From Cloeon dipterum (taxonomy: Eukaryota; Arthropoda; Insecta; Ephemeroptera; Baetidae), in assembly GCF_949628265.1 (NCBI RefSeq), contig NC_088790.1:26726545-26790544 (forward strand): a stretch of 64,000 nucleotides of DNA, written 5' to 3'. Under the pieces are notes generated by a model. The model searched no databases. It was not told where the DNA came from and worked only from the letters and a program-made list of their open reading frames with translations. Position 1 is the stretch's first letter. Every line of letters starts with the position of its first letter. Position numbers and translations under genes: made by a program. Shown in pieces: positions 28,001 through 43,000 of the stretch.

Positions 28001-31000
28001 TGGACCATGTTTTCTTAGCTGTTTTAATCTATCCAACGTCGTGTGTGGGACATTTTTCAGAAATTCTTTCTAGAGCAGGTAAACACCTGCTCGCCATTTA
28101 AAAAATACACAAACTTTTGCGAGAAAACTCTCTAAAATAAATAAATAATGGATTTGACTGGGGAAAAAATTCTGGACTTTTCTTCATTCGGCAGCAATTA
28201 ACTCATTAACTCTGTATTCAACGTCAACAGTTCTAAAATGAGTGTTCCCCGTTTTGCATGATTTTAACTTTTTAATGGGCTCGTATTTAAATTTATATTC
28301 AAAAGCGGCCGGGGAAATTCCTGCTAAATTTTTTAATAATTTGCCTTTGCGCGAGTTTACAAAATAACAGTTATTGTAGACTATTTTCAGCCTCCTGTTA
28401 TTAGTTATTAGGTTTCGAAGCATTAATTTTGCGCGCCCGAATAAAAAACGAGAGACTCAGCGGCTGTGCTGGAAAAAGGTTCCCATAATTATACGCAGTC
28501 TATATACGCAGCGAAAATCACTATAGTGCTGGCCACTTTATGGCTTCGTTTTGTACACACCAACCGCTGGCAAGTATGGGTTTTCTTTCCTCTCTCGCCA
28601 TCTCGGCCGGATAGAAAAGAAGAAGCCGTAGTTTGGCAGCGGCTTTCGGCCAGAAAAGCCAGCAGAGCATCTTTCTCTCATAACTCAGCGGCCGCGCGCG
28701 CAATAAAAGCTCACAAAGCGCCGTTGCTTGTTTCCAAAGTTCAAAGATCTCCTGTTACACCGGCCGCTCTGAAAAGCGGGGTTTGTCTGACCTCGGGGGC
28801 GGTTTGGGTTTGACCTGGCTCAATTAAAACTGCGCCGATCCGCGGCCTCGAATAACGCGGCGGCGGCGGCAGCTGCGACTCGACCGATCTTCCTCTTCTC
28901 ATCTTCTTCTGCCAGCGTTTTTTCACCAGAAAACAGCACACGATTTTCCTTATCCTGCGCTGCTCCGTTCGACACGCAAAGTGCAAACCCTGCTTTGGGC
29001 GCTTTTCTCGTGAGAATTCGAGCACAATGAGGTTTTGTACACACACACGTGATATTATTAAAAGTTCAGGTTTTGTTCATGCGCACAGGTGTTGTCGAGA
29101 GAGCAAAAAATAAAACATCGAGCGTCTCGGTTTGATTTTATTTATTGGGTGCTCGAAATATAAAAAAAAACCTTAGGAAATTGCTGCTGCAGACACGAAC
29201 GATAAAAAATTCTCATTAATACCAACTCCTGCTCAGCGATACTGAGAGTGAATTTATCTTTGCAGGAATACAATTTGTAACTAAATTCTGAACCAAAACT
29301 TTGAAGAAAATTGTTTGCTTTTTTAATTACGTGGGCACTGAAAATCGTGAATTTAATTTTTCAAATTTAAAGTTTTGTTAAGCCAATATTACCAACAATT
29401 ATTTAAATAAATTATTGTTTCGGGGTTTCGCTGCAAGAATAATATCTTTCTCAATGAGAAATTGTGATTTTATTAATTGGAAAAATTTGTTGGGTACACG
29501 GGGGCCGGATATTCAAGCCGACGCGCAGACATGGCGTCTGGTAGAGTACGGCGGGAAAGTTACAAACGCAAAATGAAATTAGATTGAAAAATTTATCAGC
29601 ACAATGAATATTTTTGTTGTTATTTCTTTACAAACAGCTGGCTAGCCCGGTAATTGGCAAATCGACCATTAGATGGAACATCAGGCTAATAGAAATGTAA
29701 CAAAATTCGCGGGAATGAAATTATTAGGTCGGCACGCCTCTTTTTCGACGCTTCTGATTGGCCGCTGGACTGTCTTCTGATTGGTCTCCATTATTTCGAC
29801 GCCATATTGACTTCTGACCGGCGGGAACCAACACAGATCGCAACCCGGACCCCGGTGGTTGGATTCTCTTTTGTTTTTTCTCATTTAAGATATAAATTTA
29901 TTCATCCGACCTCTTATTGCTGCAATGCAAGATGTAGTAAAACATATTCCTTGATTTCTTTATAGTCTGACGAGCAGCAGTCTTAAAAATGTTACGTAAT
30001 TTGTGAAACACAATATATAAATCTAATTATCTACACACGCAGTGCCGTTTGTAAGACTGCCGACATGCGTGCGCGTGATATGATACGTGCAATAAATTTC
30101 GATCAAAAAACGTGACCTAGCAATGATTGTCGGCCGTGACACGATCCATAACTGTAGTCGATCAACCGCAGCGCTCTGACAGATGGAACACTCGCTCGGT
30201 GGCAACATCCCCTCTGAAACTAGCTCTCCTCGACCGAAGAGTTTAAATTTACACCGAATGAGCTCAAAATCAGTTAAAAAATACCAGTTATTTATTGAGC
30301 AATAATTCAGGTTTAAGATTTCAATTTTCAAATAGAATATCATTTAACTTTGAATTTTTGCTGTTAAGAAGATTGGTTAAATTGAATTAAATGGGTTAGA
30401 AGACAGAATTTTTTCTAGCGGTCGTAATTATTTTAACTGTTTCAAAAGGAAGCTAAATTTTTGGTTTGTAATATTTTCTATTAGCAAAAATGATCAAGCT
30501 GATTCATACTTGAGCCTAAGAAGAGGTTTCACCTTGTAAAAAATAAAGAAATAAAGTTGAAAAAATCACACACGTGAACTTTTCTCGTTGCTTTGAAGTT
30601 TTAAAACGCTTGTTGGCATCTTGGCACTCTATTAAAAGATGCACTCTGTATTAATTGTGAACACAATCTTATGGAAAACTATTGCTGAGGAATCATGATG
30701 TTTAATTTTAGTTTCAACCGTGCATTCTGTTTAATACAAGATTTCCAATTTATTTATTAAATATTTTTAATATAAAACTGTTTTAACATTGATGTCGAGT
30801 AAATCAATGAATTTTATTAAATATAAAAATGTAATTTAAAAATAAGTTTTGATTTCGAATATTTATTTAAGATTATTTTTTAAAACTTTTATGATATTAA
30901 TCAAATCATGACAAGCAGTTTTTACTAGAAAATCTATCTCAACAATGTGTTATTATTGCAAGATAATTAAAAAAAGTCATAAATTAGGAAATTCTAAACT

Positions 31001-34000
31001 GAGGGCAACAATTGAAAATTATTTAAATTGTTGGATGCCTTAAACAATTGACCGATAAACAATTTGTTCAATGTTCAACAATTTGCAATAGTAAAAAGAA
31101 CCTTCCTACCATAAAATTTCAAATTTTGCCAATTTTCTCCAAAATGTACAGTGCTTGAACATGTTTTCGTGGCATATTCTGATTCCTCTCGTCGAAATCT
31201 GTCCAATTGTGTTTGCCACTTATTGGGGAAACTCTTGGTTTTGAAATTAAATCGGATTTCAAGTAAGGAGACAGCCATTACCATTTGAAAAGCACGGTAA
31301 CTTTCCAGCCAATTTTCTCAAAAAATTACGGTGCTTCTTAGATCAATTTAGGCTTTAACTGAATCCTAAGGGACGAGTTTATGCATTGGCAACAAGCATT
31401 TTCCAGGCTTTTGCAGTATCATTCCTCTTTAGGAAATTTAAAAAAAGGGAGTTTTTAGTTGCGTTTGCAGATTGTCACGCAGTGGTATATTGCAGCAGTT
31501 AACCGGGCAGAGATGACTTTGGTGACGCGACCTTGGCTTCCCGAAGTGGAATGAGCGCGAAAGAGGAGCTGCTGCAGCGATTTTGATCCCTTTTGTGGTC
31601 TGGGCAACCAGTTTTCTGCAACACAATAGCGCGGCGGCTCGGTCGGTCTCTGCGTGGCTCTCTTTTTTGTTTCGCGCGCGCGCCTTTTTCGCCTCACAGC
31701 CCTTGCGAGGAGCGAACGAGCGAGCGAGCGAGAGAGCGAAGGTTCAAACCACCTGTCAAATGCACGAGCGGATCACAAGCGAGCCATTCGCCCGGCTATC
31801 CCAGAGAGTTCACCGCGCATTTTCGAGTTCATTAAACGCGCACGCCGTGATTTTTCGAACGCGATTATTATTTATAGCTCGCGCATGGCGGCAATGACGG
31901 ACGAGTTCTTTTATTGCGAAAAGCGAGCGCAAGGAGAATAAGTCGTCATAAAAGTGCGCCAGGACTTGATGTATAGAATTAACGTCGGACTGCGCCTTGA
32001 GAGGTCGATGCCAACCAAGATCGGCGTGTTTTTGCGTTACACTAAAAATGTGACTAGAAATCCAGAGACGAGCATCGAAATTTTACAGCGGGAATTAACT
32101 TGTTCAAAGTGACACGCGCAATTTTATTAGAGCGGATTAGTAGTTTGCCAGATTTTAAAGAGGAATATGATACTGCAAAAGCCTGGAAAATGCTTGTTGC
32201 CAATGCATAAACTTATCCCTTAGGATTCAGTTAAAGCCTAAATTGACCTAAGAAGCACTGTAATTTTTTGAGAAAATTGGCTGGAAAGTTAGCGTGCTTT
32301 TCAAATGGTAAAGGCTGTCTCCTCACTTGAAATCCGATTTAATTTCAAAACCAAGAGTTTCCCCAATAAGTGGCATACACCGTTGGACAGATCTCGACGA
32401 GAGGAATCGAAATATGCCAAGAAAATATATTCAAGCACTGTAAATTTTAGAGGAAATTGGCAAAATTTGAATTTTTACTGTAAGAAAGGTCCTTTTTTAT
32501 GATTGCAAATTGTTGAACAAATTGTTTATCGATCTATTGTTTATGGCATCCAACAATTCAAATAATTTTCAATTGTTGCCCTGTATCATTCCACTTTAAA
32601 GGATAGCCGAGGGACTGAAACAGTCTCATAAAATTACGTCAGAGGAAAATTTCACATTTCAATTTTTACTGCATATTTGATAGTACTTTTGCTGCATTAA
32701 CAATAATATTGACAAATGTGTTAATTGCTTTGCGGTGAGGTTATTCTTACGATTGAGTTTTGAGGTGTACTACAGTAGTGAGATAAATTATCAGAGAGTG
32801 GGCAAGCAATATTAATTTTTTGAATAAATACATACGATTCCAATTTATTTATTAAATATATTTTATACAAAAATGCTTTAGCATTAAGTTCTTGTAAATC
32901 TATTGTCAGTAAATTTTAAAATGTATTAAATTAACAAGTGTTACTGTGAACATTTATTAAAAATCACTTTTTTAAATCATATAATATAAAATATTTAATG
33001 TAGCAAACCGGTTTTACTAAATATTGTTCATAACATTTATCATATTTTATTAAAAAACAACTGATTTATTTCTTCTCATTGCTCACCTTGGACGAACAAC
33101 GAGAGTTGAGTTTGAGAGAGGAGCAGGGTTGGATATTATTTATATTTGGGTTTGTTATCATATTTACGCTAAATCAGCTAGTAACTCGAAATTTAAATAC
33201 AATTAAGCTAGGAGCGACGTAATAATGTCGTAAAAAACATCTTAAACGCCCAAATCTGTCTTAAACTGCCTTAAAACCATCTATAAATTAATTGACAAAC
33301 ACCGTTAAAATACACAAATTGGTCTAAGTTTTAGATTTTTCTTATAGAATTTTATTTTTCCGGTAGATTTCCATAAAAAATTATGTTAATTGAGAAATTA
33401 ACCTGTGTTTAATTAATTTTCGTCGAAAATAATCCAAATTTAACAGTGACACCATCTATAATTGAACTCACAGTGGATATGTGTTCTTTTGAATTCTGAA
33501 TAATCCTTTTTATTTTTACTAAATATCCAATCCTTTGAACCTTCAGTCGAAATACTCTCTAAAATAAATATTGGGAAAAAGCTAAAATGGTTTGAATTCT
33601 AATCAATCGGCGAGCACAGTCTTCTTATTCAAAATCAGGATTCACTTCACCAGAGCAAAACTTTACTCCTTATTAATTAACACACTGTTAATTATGGGAG
33701 AAATCTAAATCAGGAAATATCCATCAACAAACCGTTTAATTTTCCCAGAAATTTACTGGTCTTTTGGTCCTCATTTGATATTTTCACATTTTAAAGAAAG
33801 ATTGTTGCAAATTCCACAAACACATGCAACATAATCTTAATTATTTGCCTGTAACGTTCTCTCTAGAAGCTGAAACCGTGGCAAAAACATAATAATATGC
33901 TAATCATCGCTGCTTTCTTTTAAAAAATCTCCCTATCGTCCGTCCAAGTGTTCTATGAACCGCAAAACGGCTCTCAAAAAATCAATATAGCACTTCACCA

Positions 34001-37000
34001 CATAATTATTACCATTCCCTCTAATCACTGGAGAGAATTGCCAAATATTCGCGTTAGCTGCGGAATCAATTAAGTGAAAGAAATTCTCGTTAATCGAATT
34101 GGAATTATTCGACGCGCATGACCAGCATACTCTCACCCGTAAAGCATGAAAAGCAGAACAAAAAAGAGAATCATCCCGCGAGAGAGCAGATTGCAGGTGT
34201 CCGGCGAAAAATGATAATTTGCCGACCCGAAAGGATAATCGGCTCCCTCCCTTCTCCTGCCGCCACACGCATCAATATGCATGCATGTTTGTTTCAATTA
34301 CACACGCGGCGTATGCACATACATATATACACGCCGCGCTTTCTAAAGGTGAATGAAAAGAAGCAGCAGCAGCAGCTTCGGCGATAATCACGCTCGCTTT
34401 CGTATGACTTTCTCTGCGCCGCCGACGAGACGGACGACGGACTCTGCACCCCTGGGGCCAAGTGCGCACTTGAATTTATTATTTCTCATCGCCGCTGCGG
34501 CGTTTGTGATTGTTGGTTGTATTTCGGACGCGGCGCGGTAAAGAGAACCAATTAAACAAGAGTTCGCCGCCGGTTGGAAAGTTTTGACTGCTTAATTCGC
34601 TTCAATCAGCAAAAGTTGATAGGCAAATTTGCGACCTGAGGAATTCGGATAATTGCCCATTGTGCGCTGACGGCGATTCGGAAGAATCGGCCTGCAGATT
34701 TTCGAATTCGGAGAAAAGAGAAGTTAGAAAATGGCCTGAAATATGTTAATTCGAGATTGAGGAGATGATTGGATTCTTCTGTCATTTGTTGTTGAATACA
34801 AATTAGAAGATCGGGCCTAGGACACAATGATACCGTTAGGAAATCGACGCTTTCATCAATCTTTGGCATGCTACTTTGTTGTGACGCCAAAACAAGATGA
34901 CTTTTAGTTTTTTTCATCAAGGCTAACTACTATAGGACATAGAAAATTTGCTTTTGTCATTTAACAATTTTTAAAAAGAGAAAATATTCACCTTTGCAAT
35001 TTCGATCTGCTGATTATTTTTTGTTTGAGCTCTGTAGATGACGACTGACAAAATTTGGGTTACAAAAGGGTTACTAAAGAGAGATTATTTTAAAAACAAC
35101 TTTGATATTTCTCAAAAACTCGTAAATCATTTTATTGCAAAAAATTCCCAGTTATGTTTTGCCTAATGAAGGGCTTGAAAAATTATTTATAATATTAAGT
35201 TGAGAGCGGGCTGCTTGATTTAATTAAATAATAGAACGCGGTGCCTCACAATTCCTTAGAAAAATTCATGAAAAATAAAGATACATAGTTAAAATAAGAA
35301 TCAATTTTGTGGAAATTTGAAATTGTATTTATATTGGTTTAAAAAATAATAAGAATAAAATTTGGCTTTAAGAGTGTTTTTGGTAATATTTCGGCCTATT
35401 AAAGTGCATGAAACCTTTATGCATTTCATAAAAGATGGCTGTTTTAAAAATTATGATAAAATTCAGCAGGGGGCCAGATTCGTGCGACGCGCAGAAATGG
35501 CGTCTAGTGGAGTATGGCGCGAAAAAATGGTCACGCGCAAAGAAGCAAGTGTTGGTCAATATTGTGACGTATAATTTGCATTACTTGTACCAATTGTGTC
35601 TTTTGGATCGTAAAAACAAACTCTTGACACTTGTAAGGCAATCCAAAGAGAGCTTTTTGTTTCACACATTCAGACGCCATCTTGGATCTGCGCAGTGCGA
35701 ACCAATTTTAACGCACATTTGGCCCCGCTGGATAAAATTTACATGTTCTAATTATTTTTGGCTGAATTTTGGGTCCTATAAGGATTAAAAACCTATAAAT
35801 ATACGAAATCCCTTTTAAATTGCAATATCTAAAATCTTGCATATTTTTTCCGAGCACAATTAAACGTTTGAGTTTATAGTAAATTAAAAAATGTGCCTCA
35901 AATATCCAAGTCTGGCATATTTTGCTGTAAAAATTTACTTCAGATATAAACTTTTGTCGGTATTGGGAATATTTATCTTGAGACTTGTCTTCTCGTCTCG
36001 CGCATTTAAAAATACTCGATCAGCGCTGGTTAATTCTATTCGCCTCTAGGCACACGCACGCTCTCTACGGCGTCAAAAATCATTAAAAAGGCTTCACGCG
36101 TGATCAGAGCTGATTGACATCCACGCAAACAAACAAGATAGAGTTCAACGAATGCGCGAAAATTCCGCCGCTCTCTCGCCGCGCCGCGCGCATTTACATT
36201 TGGATGAAACACCTGCGCGTTCGCGCCGGATATTAATCCACTGCTTTACAAGCGAAATTCAGGAGCAAGCACACGAGATTTATCGCAGATCTCCCGCAGC
36301 TTGGAAGTGAATGGACGGCCTGCTTGCTCTTTTGCTGATTAATAAGTGCGCCTCATCGGTTGAAAAAGGCACACACGTTCGTTCGTCCGTCTGCGCGCGG
36401 CGACAACAATTGATCGCTGCGTCCAATTGCAAAAAGTGGTTTTCCCTCTGCAGGAGCGCAACTTTGTCAGACGATAAATATAACCGTTCACTAACCTTTC
36501 CCAATAACTGGATCTTATTCTTGTCAACAAATTTCCAGCAGCGCAGCAGACGCAAAAACGAACCAAATATAATGGAACAGAGCGGCTGCTTTCGTTAAAT
36601 AATGCAGTTTGACCATTTTTAGCAGGCAGCTTTGTTGCTAACGAGTGCCTCTCGCTGCGCAGATGACATTCCGTAAATATACATGATGCATTGTTTGATG
36701 GGAACGACGCTCGCCGTCTTGAATCGTGCGGCTTCCAACGTTGAAAGTGAAAACCTGAATTTGTTGTGCGCATATTTTATAATTCTAAATCAATAAACAC
36801 TCGTTCATATTTACACTGAACAATATTTTTAAAGGGTTACATGAACTGTTTTATTGTAAAATTAAATATTACCACTAAAAATAAAACAGAAAATTGTGTA
36901 TTTTCGACTTAGTGATCATCATGAAACACGTTTTGGAGATCTTTAGATTAGACTGCGTGATATTTATCCGTTTCTTGGTTGAGAACTCAAGATAAACTAA

Positions 37001-40000
37001 CAATTACCATGAATCCTAATTTTGGTAATGATTTTCTAAAGCCTATAAACTACCCCCGGGTGGTTAATCATTTCAACACGCTAATCAGTCATCAAATCCA
37101 CTCGAAATCTAGTCAAAAATTGAAAATTACCCCACGTTTCGGTGCCAGCAAAACCCATTTTTTATGATTTTGCTGTAAATATCTCGAAAACGAAAAGAAT
37201 GCAATCAAACTAAAAATTTAATTAATAAGGAATTCTTTATTTTGAACATTTTTATGAGCATAAAAATTTTGAGCGTTCGCATCTGGCTGCGAATTTAAGA
37301 ATTCGGCTTAATTTTAATGACCTTGAACCTTGACCTTTCCAATTTGTCGCCCACTTAATTAGCCCTACAACAGCGTTGAGTTCGCTTCTTTTGCACTTCT
37401 AGAAGCCGAGATAATCGTATATGAAGTGAAGGGCTGTCTTCCTCTTAAAAATAGAAAAATCCAAATATTTTAAGGTGCTGTTGGACAAACATAACTATAT
37501 TAAAGAGAGTTTACCGATTTTACAAGTATTTAAATTATTTTTTTCTATTTTTTAACCTTATCTAATGTATTACCATTTTTAATCAGCTCTTTTGTAATTA
37601 ATTTCTGATGTAATGCGTATGAAAATTTCGGTAAATCCAGCTCTAACGACTTGCTAAGGACGAGTAACTTCTGTGATCTCAATAAATTGTGATTTAACTA
37701 TAGAAAATAAAATGAATAGCGGAAACAAGTTGATATATGTAATGAAATCACAAAACAAATTAATGTCTGATACGCAGTTTAAACAGCTAAATAAAAAATT
37801 TAAAAAACCGCTGGCACCATCAAGCTCAAAAGGCTTTCGCTTTTACATTAAAAATTTAAATCTGCCTATCTAAAAATCTCAATAATTTTTGGTTATTGTT
37901 TTTTCGCAGGAGCGGCGCCAGTGGCCCCGAGTCGAGGAGGTCGCAGCTCGTCAAGTCGGCGCCGCGAGGGTGGCTCAATAGTGCACGTGCGCGGCGACCA
38001 CCACAACCTCTTCCTGGACACGATGCGCCTGCGCGTTTCGCACCGACGCATCGACTCGCGCCAGGTCTTCCCTGCGCAGCCGATGGAGCGCATGCTCAGT
38101 CCGCCGCGGCCCCGCGAGCCGCCCCCGCCGCCCCCGTCCGCCTCGCCCAACAAGGGCGAGGTGGTGGTGGTCAGCAACGGCAGCCCTGTCACCGGACGCA
38201 CCGTCGTCACGGTCAACAACCAGGACAGCCTCACCCTGAGGATCAACGTCGGCGGGCCGGCCGAGGACACGGCCAACACCACCATCGTCACCCTCAACGG
38301 CGACGACAGCTTCTCCTCCACCACCTCGGTGCCGCACATTTGCACCAAGATGGGTGAGGTCACCGTTGCCGACAGCTCCATTGTCCAAAAGGTGAGTAAA
38401 TGTGGTAAATATAAATTGCATGGACGCGTGAAACTAAAAAATTGGCTTGACGTTGTCACGTGCCGTAAAATGTTATTTATTTTACCGGAAATTCTAAAAT
38501 AGTTTATTCCAATTGACCAGTTGCATAAACCCTTAGTTATCAAAGCCGCCAACAGATGGCGCAACCACAGACTTTCTTAAAAATTTTGTTTTAAGCTGTT
38601 TTAAGGAATTTTCGCTGCGATTTCAGACTCAATCTAGCTACTGTGCATTCTTCAATTAGTTTGCTAATTTTTGACGTGCTGAAAACCAAAATCGGTTCAG
38701 CCATTCGCCGTAGAAACGTTGGAAAAGATTTTTTTATTTCAAAAAATAGTTTTTCACGATTCTACGGCGAGTGGCTGAACCGATTTTGGTTTTCAGCACT
38801 TCAAAAAATAGCAAATTAATTGAAGAATGCACAGTAGCTAGATTGAGTCTGAAATCGCAGCGGAAGTGCCTTAAAATCGAAAGTCTACGGTGGCGCCATC
38901 TGTTGGCGGCTTCAAACACTTAGCCTAATTCTCCACAAAATCTCTGACAAAACAGAAACGTTTAAAAATTTAAACACTAGACAATACGGTTGAATTTGAA
39001 ATTTTTAAATTGTAGTTTTTTTGCTTTCTACATGTTTTTAAAATTTCACGTGCACAAAATCAACTATTTTTATTTTTTCGATATTTTTTACCCTTTTCAC
39101 CCTTTGACAAATTTCATTATTTTTAATATCTATGAGGTTTTCCAATCTGATTTATTTATTTCTTTGTTCTCATTTGCTTTATATTATTTTTTTAACAAGA
39201 TTCTTGAATTAGATTCCACGAAAAAAACTTTTATTACTAACAATAAATAATCTCTTAAATCTCTTAAAACTCTTAAAGCAAGATACAGTGTGGCTTTAAA
39301 ATAGTTAATTATCAAATATAATTCTTTAGCTACATATTTCCATTCTTTAACCCTGCGGTTTTGAACTAAAAAAAAATTAAATTCTGTAAATAAAACAAAT
39401 ACAGAAACAATAAGTTTATTTAATTACATGCAAGTAACTCGATTCATTTCATTTCTTGCTACTTCGTTGGATCTTTTTGTTTCCAACTTGAATGAAACAC
39501 TTTTAAAATTCCTTGAAAGCAAATGTTTACAATTTTTTCTGCTTGCTTCAATCATTCATCTGAGAGTAAAAAATGCCCCAGCTTGTGTATGATTCTAAGA
39601 AATAAAAATAAATACACGTTTTAAATGAAAAAACCGATCACGATTCTCATCCCCTGGCGCCGCCATAATATTATATATGTGTTTACCAACTGAAAAACAA
39701 GCTCGATTGCGTGTTGGTCAATTTCATCTCAAACAACCGCAATGATTTCGCTGATGCTTGATGTGTATTATATTATATACGTGCACACGCAATCTTGTCA
39801 ATTCGATGTTGAGCGACGCATGTGATTTTGTAGCAATATATGCTGCGTGCTAAGCAGACTGCAAAATAACATTGTAGGTGGAGAACACGCGACGGTGTCG
39901 AGTGTCAACGGAGGCGCCGTACGTTTCGATCAGGGTGAACCAGCCCGAGGAGGAGCCGCCTTACGTAAGCGTAGTCTGCAGCGAGAGCGGCAAGGACGAT

Positions 40001-43000
40001 CCCTCCATCACCGACGATGAGGTAATTACGCGTAATTACCATATTCGGTTTGATGGTTACTCTATTGAGTTGAATTCCTTGCAACCTGCTCCAATTACGG
40101 TGTATTAAAAGTATATTCATGCCAAATGAATGGAGTCGGATTGAGCGTCAGATTTAATCTCTTGCGTAATCACGCAGCGGCTTGAAGCTGAAAACCAAGA
40201 TGGGGGATATTTTAATTTTCTTTTTATTCGGGTTATCCTAATTAGATGAAGGTTTTAAAGGAATCGGTCCTAATTGTCAGCTAAATTCTCAATTGTTACA
40301 AAAATTAGGATTTTTTTTAATTTTATTTATTTTTAAAGAGGAATGATACTGCAAAAGTCTGGAAAATGCTTGTTGCCAATGCTTAAACTCGTCCCTTAGG
40401 ATTCAGTTAAAGCCTAAATTGACCTAACAATAAGAAGTGCTGTAATTTTTTGAGAAAATTGGCTGGAAAGTTAGCGTGCTTTTCAAATGGTACTGGCTGT
40501 CTCCTTACTTGAAATCCGATTTAATTTCAAACCCAAGAGTTTCCCCAATAAGTGGCAAACACCGTTGGACAGGTCTCGACGAGAGGAATCGGAATATGCC
40601 AAGAAAATATGTTCAAGCACTGCAAATTTTGGAGAAAATTGGCAAAATTTGAATTTTTATTGTAGGAAGGTCCTTTTTTATTATTGCAAATTGTTGAACA
40701 AATTGTTTATCGACCAATTGTTTATGGCAACTAAAAATTCAAAAAATTTCCAATTGTTGCCCTGTTTCATTCCACTTTGTCAAGTTAGCTCCTCTTTTAG
40801 AAAGAGAGAACAAAAAAACGACCTAAATTCACTTTCAAATATCAATATTGTTTTTTAAAAATTCTAATAGAAGGAATGATGGCTAATTTGAATTTTAAAT
40901 TTAAAAAATGTAAAAAATAAATGTTCGAGTTTGGGATAAAATTAGAGAGATTTTATTTTTAACAAATTTATGAAATGAAAAGAAAAATCAAATTTAAATA
41001 ATACGTATAATATATACTATTCATATATTATTCCCTGATTTTTAGCGATTTTTGAAGCCCAAATAAATAAATTCCTAAATGTCCTAAGGAACATTGCTAT
41101 TAAATCTTGATTTGACGGCAGTTGCGACAACCTCCAGTGAGGCACATGTTTTTTTAGGATTTTCTTCTTTTTTAAAATGTTTTAAGCAGCGTCAAGAAAA
41201 GAAAACAATTTTAGACGTGTGAGGGAAATCTGTCTCAGGCAGAATGAGTGACTTGGTTTCATAAAATTTTGTCACTACTTCTCTAATCAATTGTGCTCTG
41301 CAATGAGTGCAGTCGATTGTTTCCAACGGCCGGTCACTCAAAAATTCCGTGCAGCGTGGAATTTTGTTTTGCAGGAAAGAGCCGAAAGAGCTGGCTGCTT
41401 AATGCGGAAATTATTTTTGTCCTTTCAAAATCCTGGCTTTAAATCCGTGCAGACGAGAGCCATCATTTAATTTTCTATATTTCTTATTTAAAAAAAATAA
41501 CCATCTCCCGTTTATTAAAATACACATTTTTACACAAATCACAAATTTATTTAATTTTTTAATCTAAAAACTCCAAACCAATTTTCTCAGGCTTCAAACG
41601 GCAGCAGCAAAGTGTACGTCACGGTGGAGGACGAGGACGAGGAATTCGACGACGAGGAGATCGAAGACCACTACGAAATGATCCGCGACCCAATCGACGT
41701 GATCCGCGACCCGATCTACGAGGAAATCTCGCCGCCGCCGCCGTCGGCGCGGTCCATCTTCGAGGGGGCCTCCAAGTACGACATCCTGCAGTACCTGGCC
41801 GGCGCCAAAGAGAGAGGTCTGCACTGCCCGCCGGTGCTCGACCTGCCCGCCCTCAGGAACTCTATCTCCGCCCCAATGGAGCTCGCGAGCCACGTGAGCG
41901 ACTCGAGTGAAGACTCGAATCCGCCGCTGCGTTCATCCCCTACAAAGGTGTGTTAAAAAAACTTCACTAATTTTTCTGAATTTCTCCTAGGTTTTAAAAT
42001 TAGATTAATTAATTTAAAAAAATTGTTTCCAATTGACCAGTTGCATAAACCCTTAGTTATTAAAGCCGCCAGCAGATGGCGCAACCACAGACTTTCTTAA
42101 AAATTTTGTTTTAAGCGGTTTTAAGGCATTTTCGCTGCGATTTCAGACTCAATCTAGCTATTTTGCTTTTTTTAATTAATTTGATTTTTTTTGACGTGCT
42201 GAAAACCAAAATCGGTTCAGCCATTCGCCGTAGAAACGTTGGAAAAGATTTTTTTATTTCAAAAAAATAGTTTTTCACGATTCTACGGCGATTGGCTGAA
42301 CAGATTTTGGTTTTCAGCAAGTCAAAAAATAGCAAATTAATTGAAGAATGCACAGTAGCTAGATTGAGTCTGAATTCGCAGCGGAAGTGCCTTAAAATCG
42401 AAAGTCTACGGTGGCGCCATCTGTTGGCGGCTTCGAACACTTAGGGTTTATGCAACTGGTGAATTGAACAATATTTAAATTTAAAAAAAACTGCCAAGAT
42501 GATCAAATAGGCTGACTTATAAAAATTAAATTAACAATCTTAGAATATAAATAAATGTAGGAATTATTTCCCTGCAATTTATGGTTCACAAAATATGGGC
42601 ATCTCTTACCAACTTGTTAAATTTTTATTGGAATTATTTTCAGAGCCGGAGAAGCTCTGCGGAGATTGAGCGAAACGATTCTGGGGTGGGCTCGGAGACG
42701 AGCCAGAGCAGCAGAAGTCGGTGGCTTCTGCAACGTAAAACCAATCCTGAACAGGGAGACTTGCTTTGTGAAGACTGCGAACAAAACGTCGAACCTCAAG
42801 TCACAGACAGGTTTGTCCCATTTCCCTCGATTCAAGACGCGCAGCTGGAGACTGATCACATTTTTACCATACACAGTGGTGTGGTGTACGCGCCGCTGGT
42901 GTGCCGGAAATGTGGAAAAAGACGGTCGGAGCGACGGGAAATCATCACCGAGCTTTTGGAGACGGAAATCAAGTACGGACGCGATTTGCACATCATGATG

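Noticed and set aside
31583..31941. Three overlapping forward frames of 80-104 codons in a CpG-rich intron segment
   Set aside because: Three frames open at once is a composition effect; none matches the phase 1 junction of the host intron.
37893..38564. 223-codon reverse-strand frame opposite RhoGEF exon 37910-38391
   Set aside because: Antisense shadow of a GC-rich exon. The forward frame joins both neighbours in phase.
42111..42440. 109-codon reverse frame beginning MFEAANRWRHRRLSIL, repeated at several sites
   Set aside because: It is one arm of the family B palindrome; the same peptide appears wherever a copy lies.
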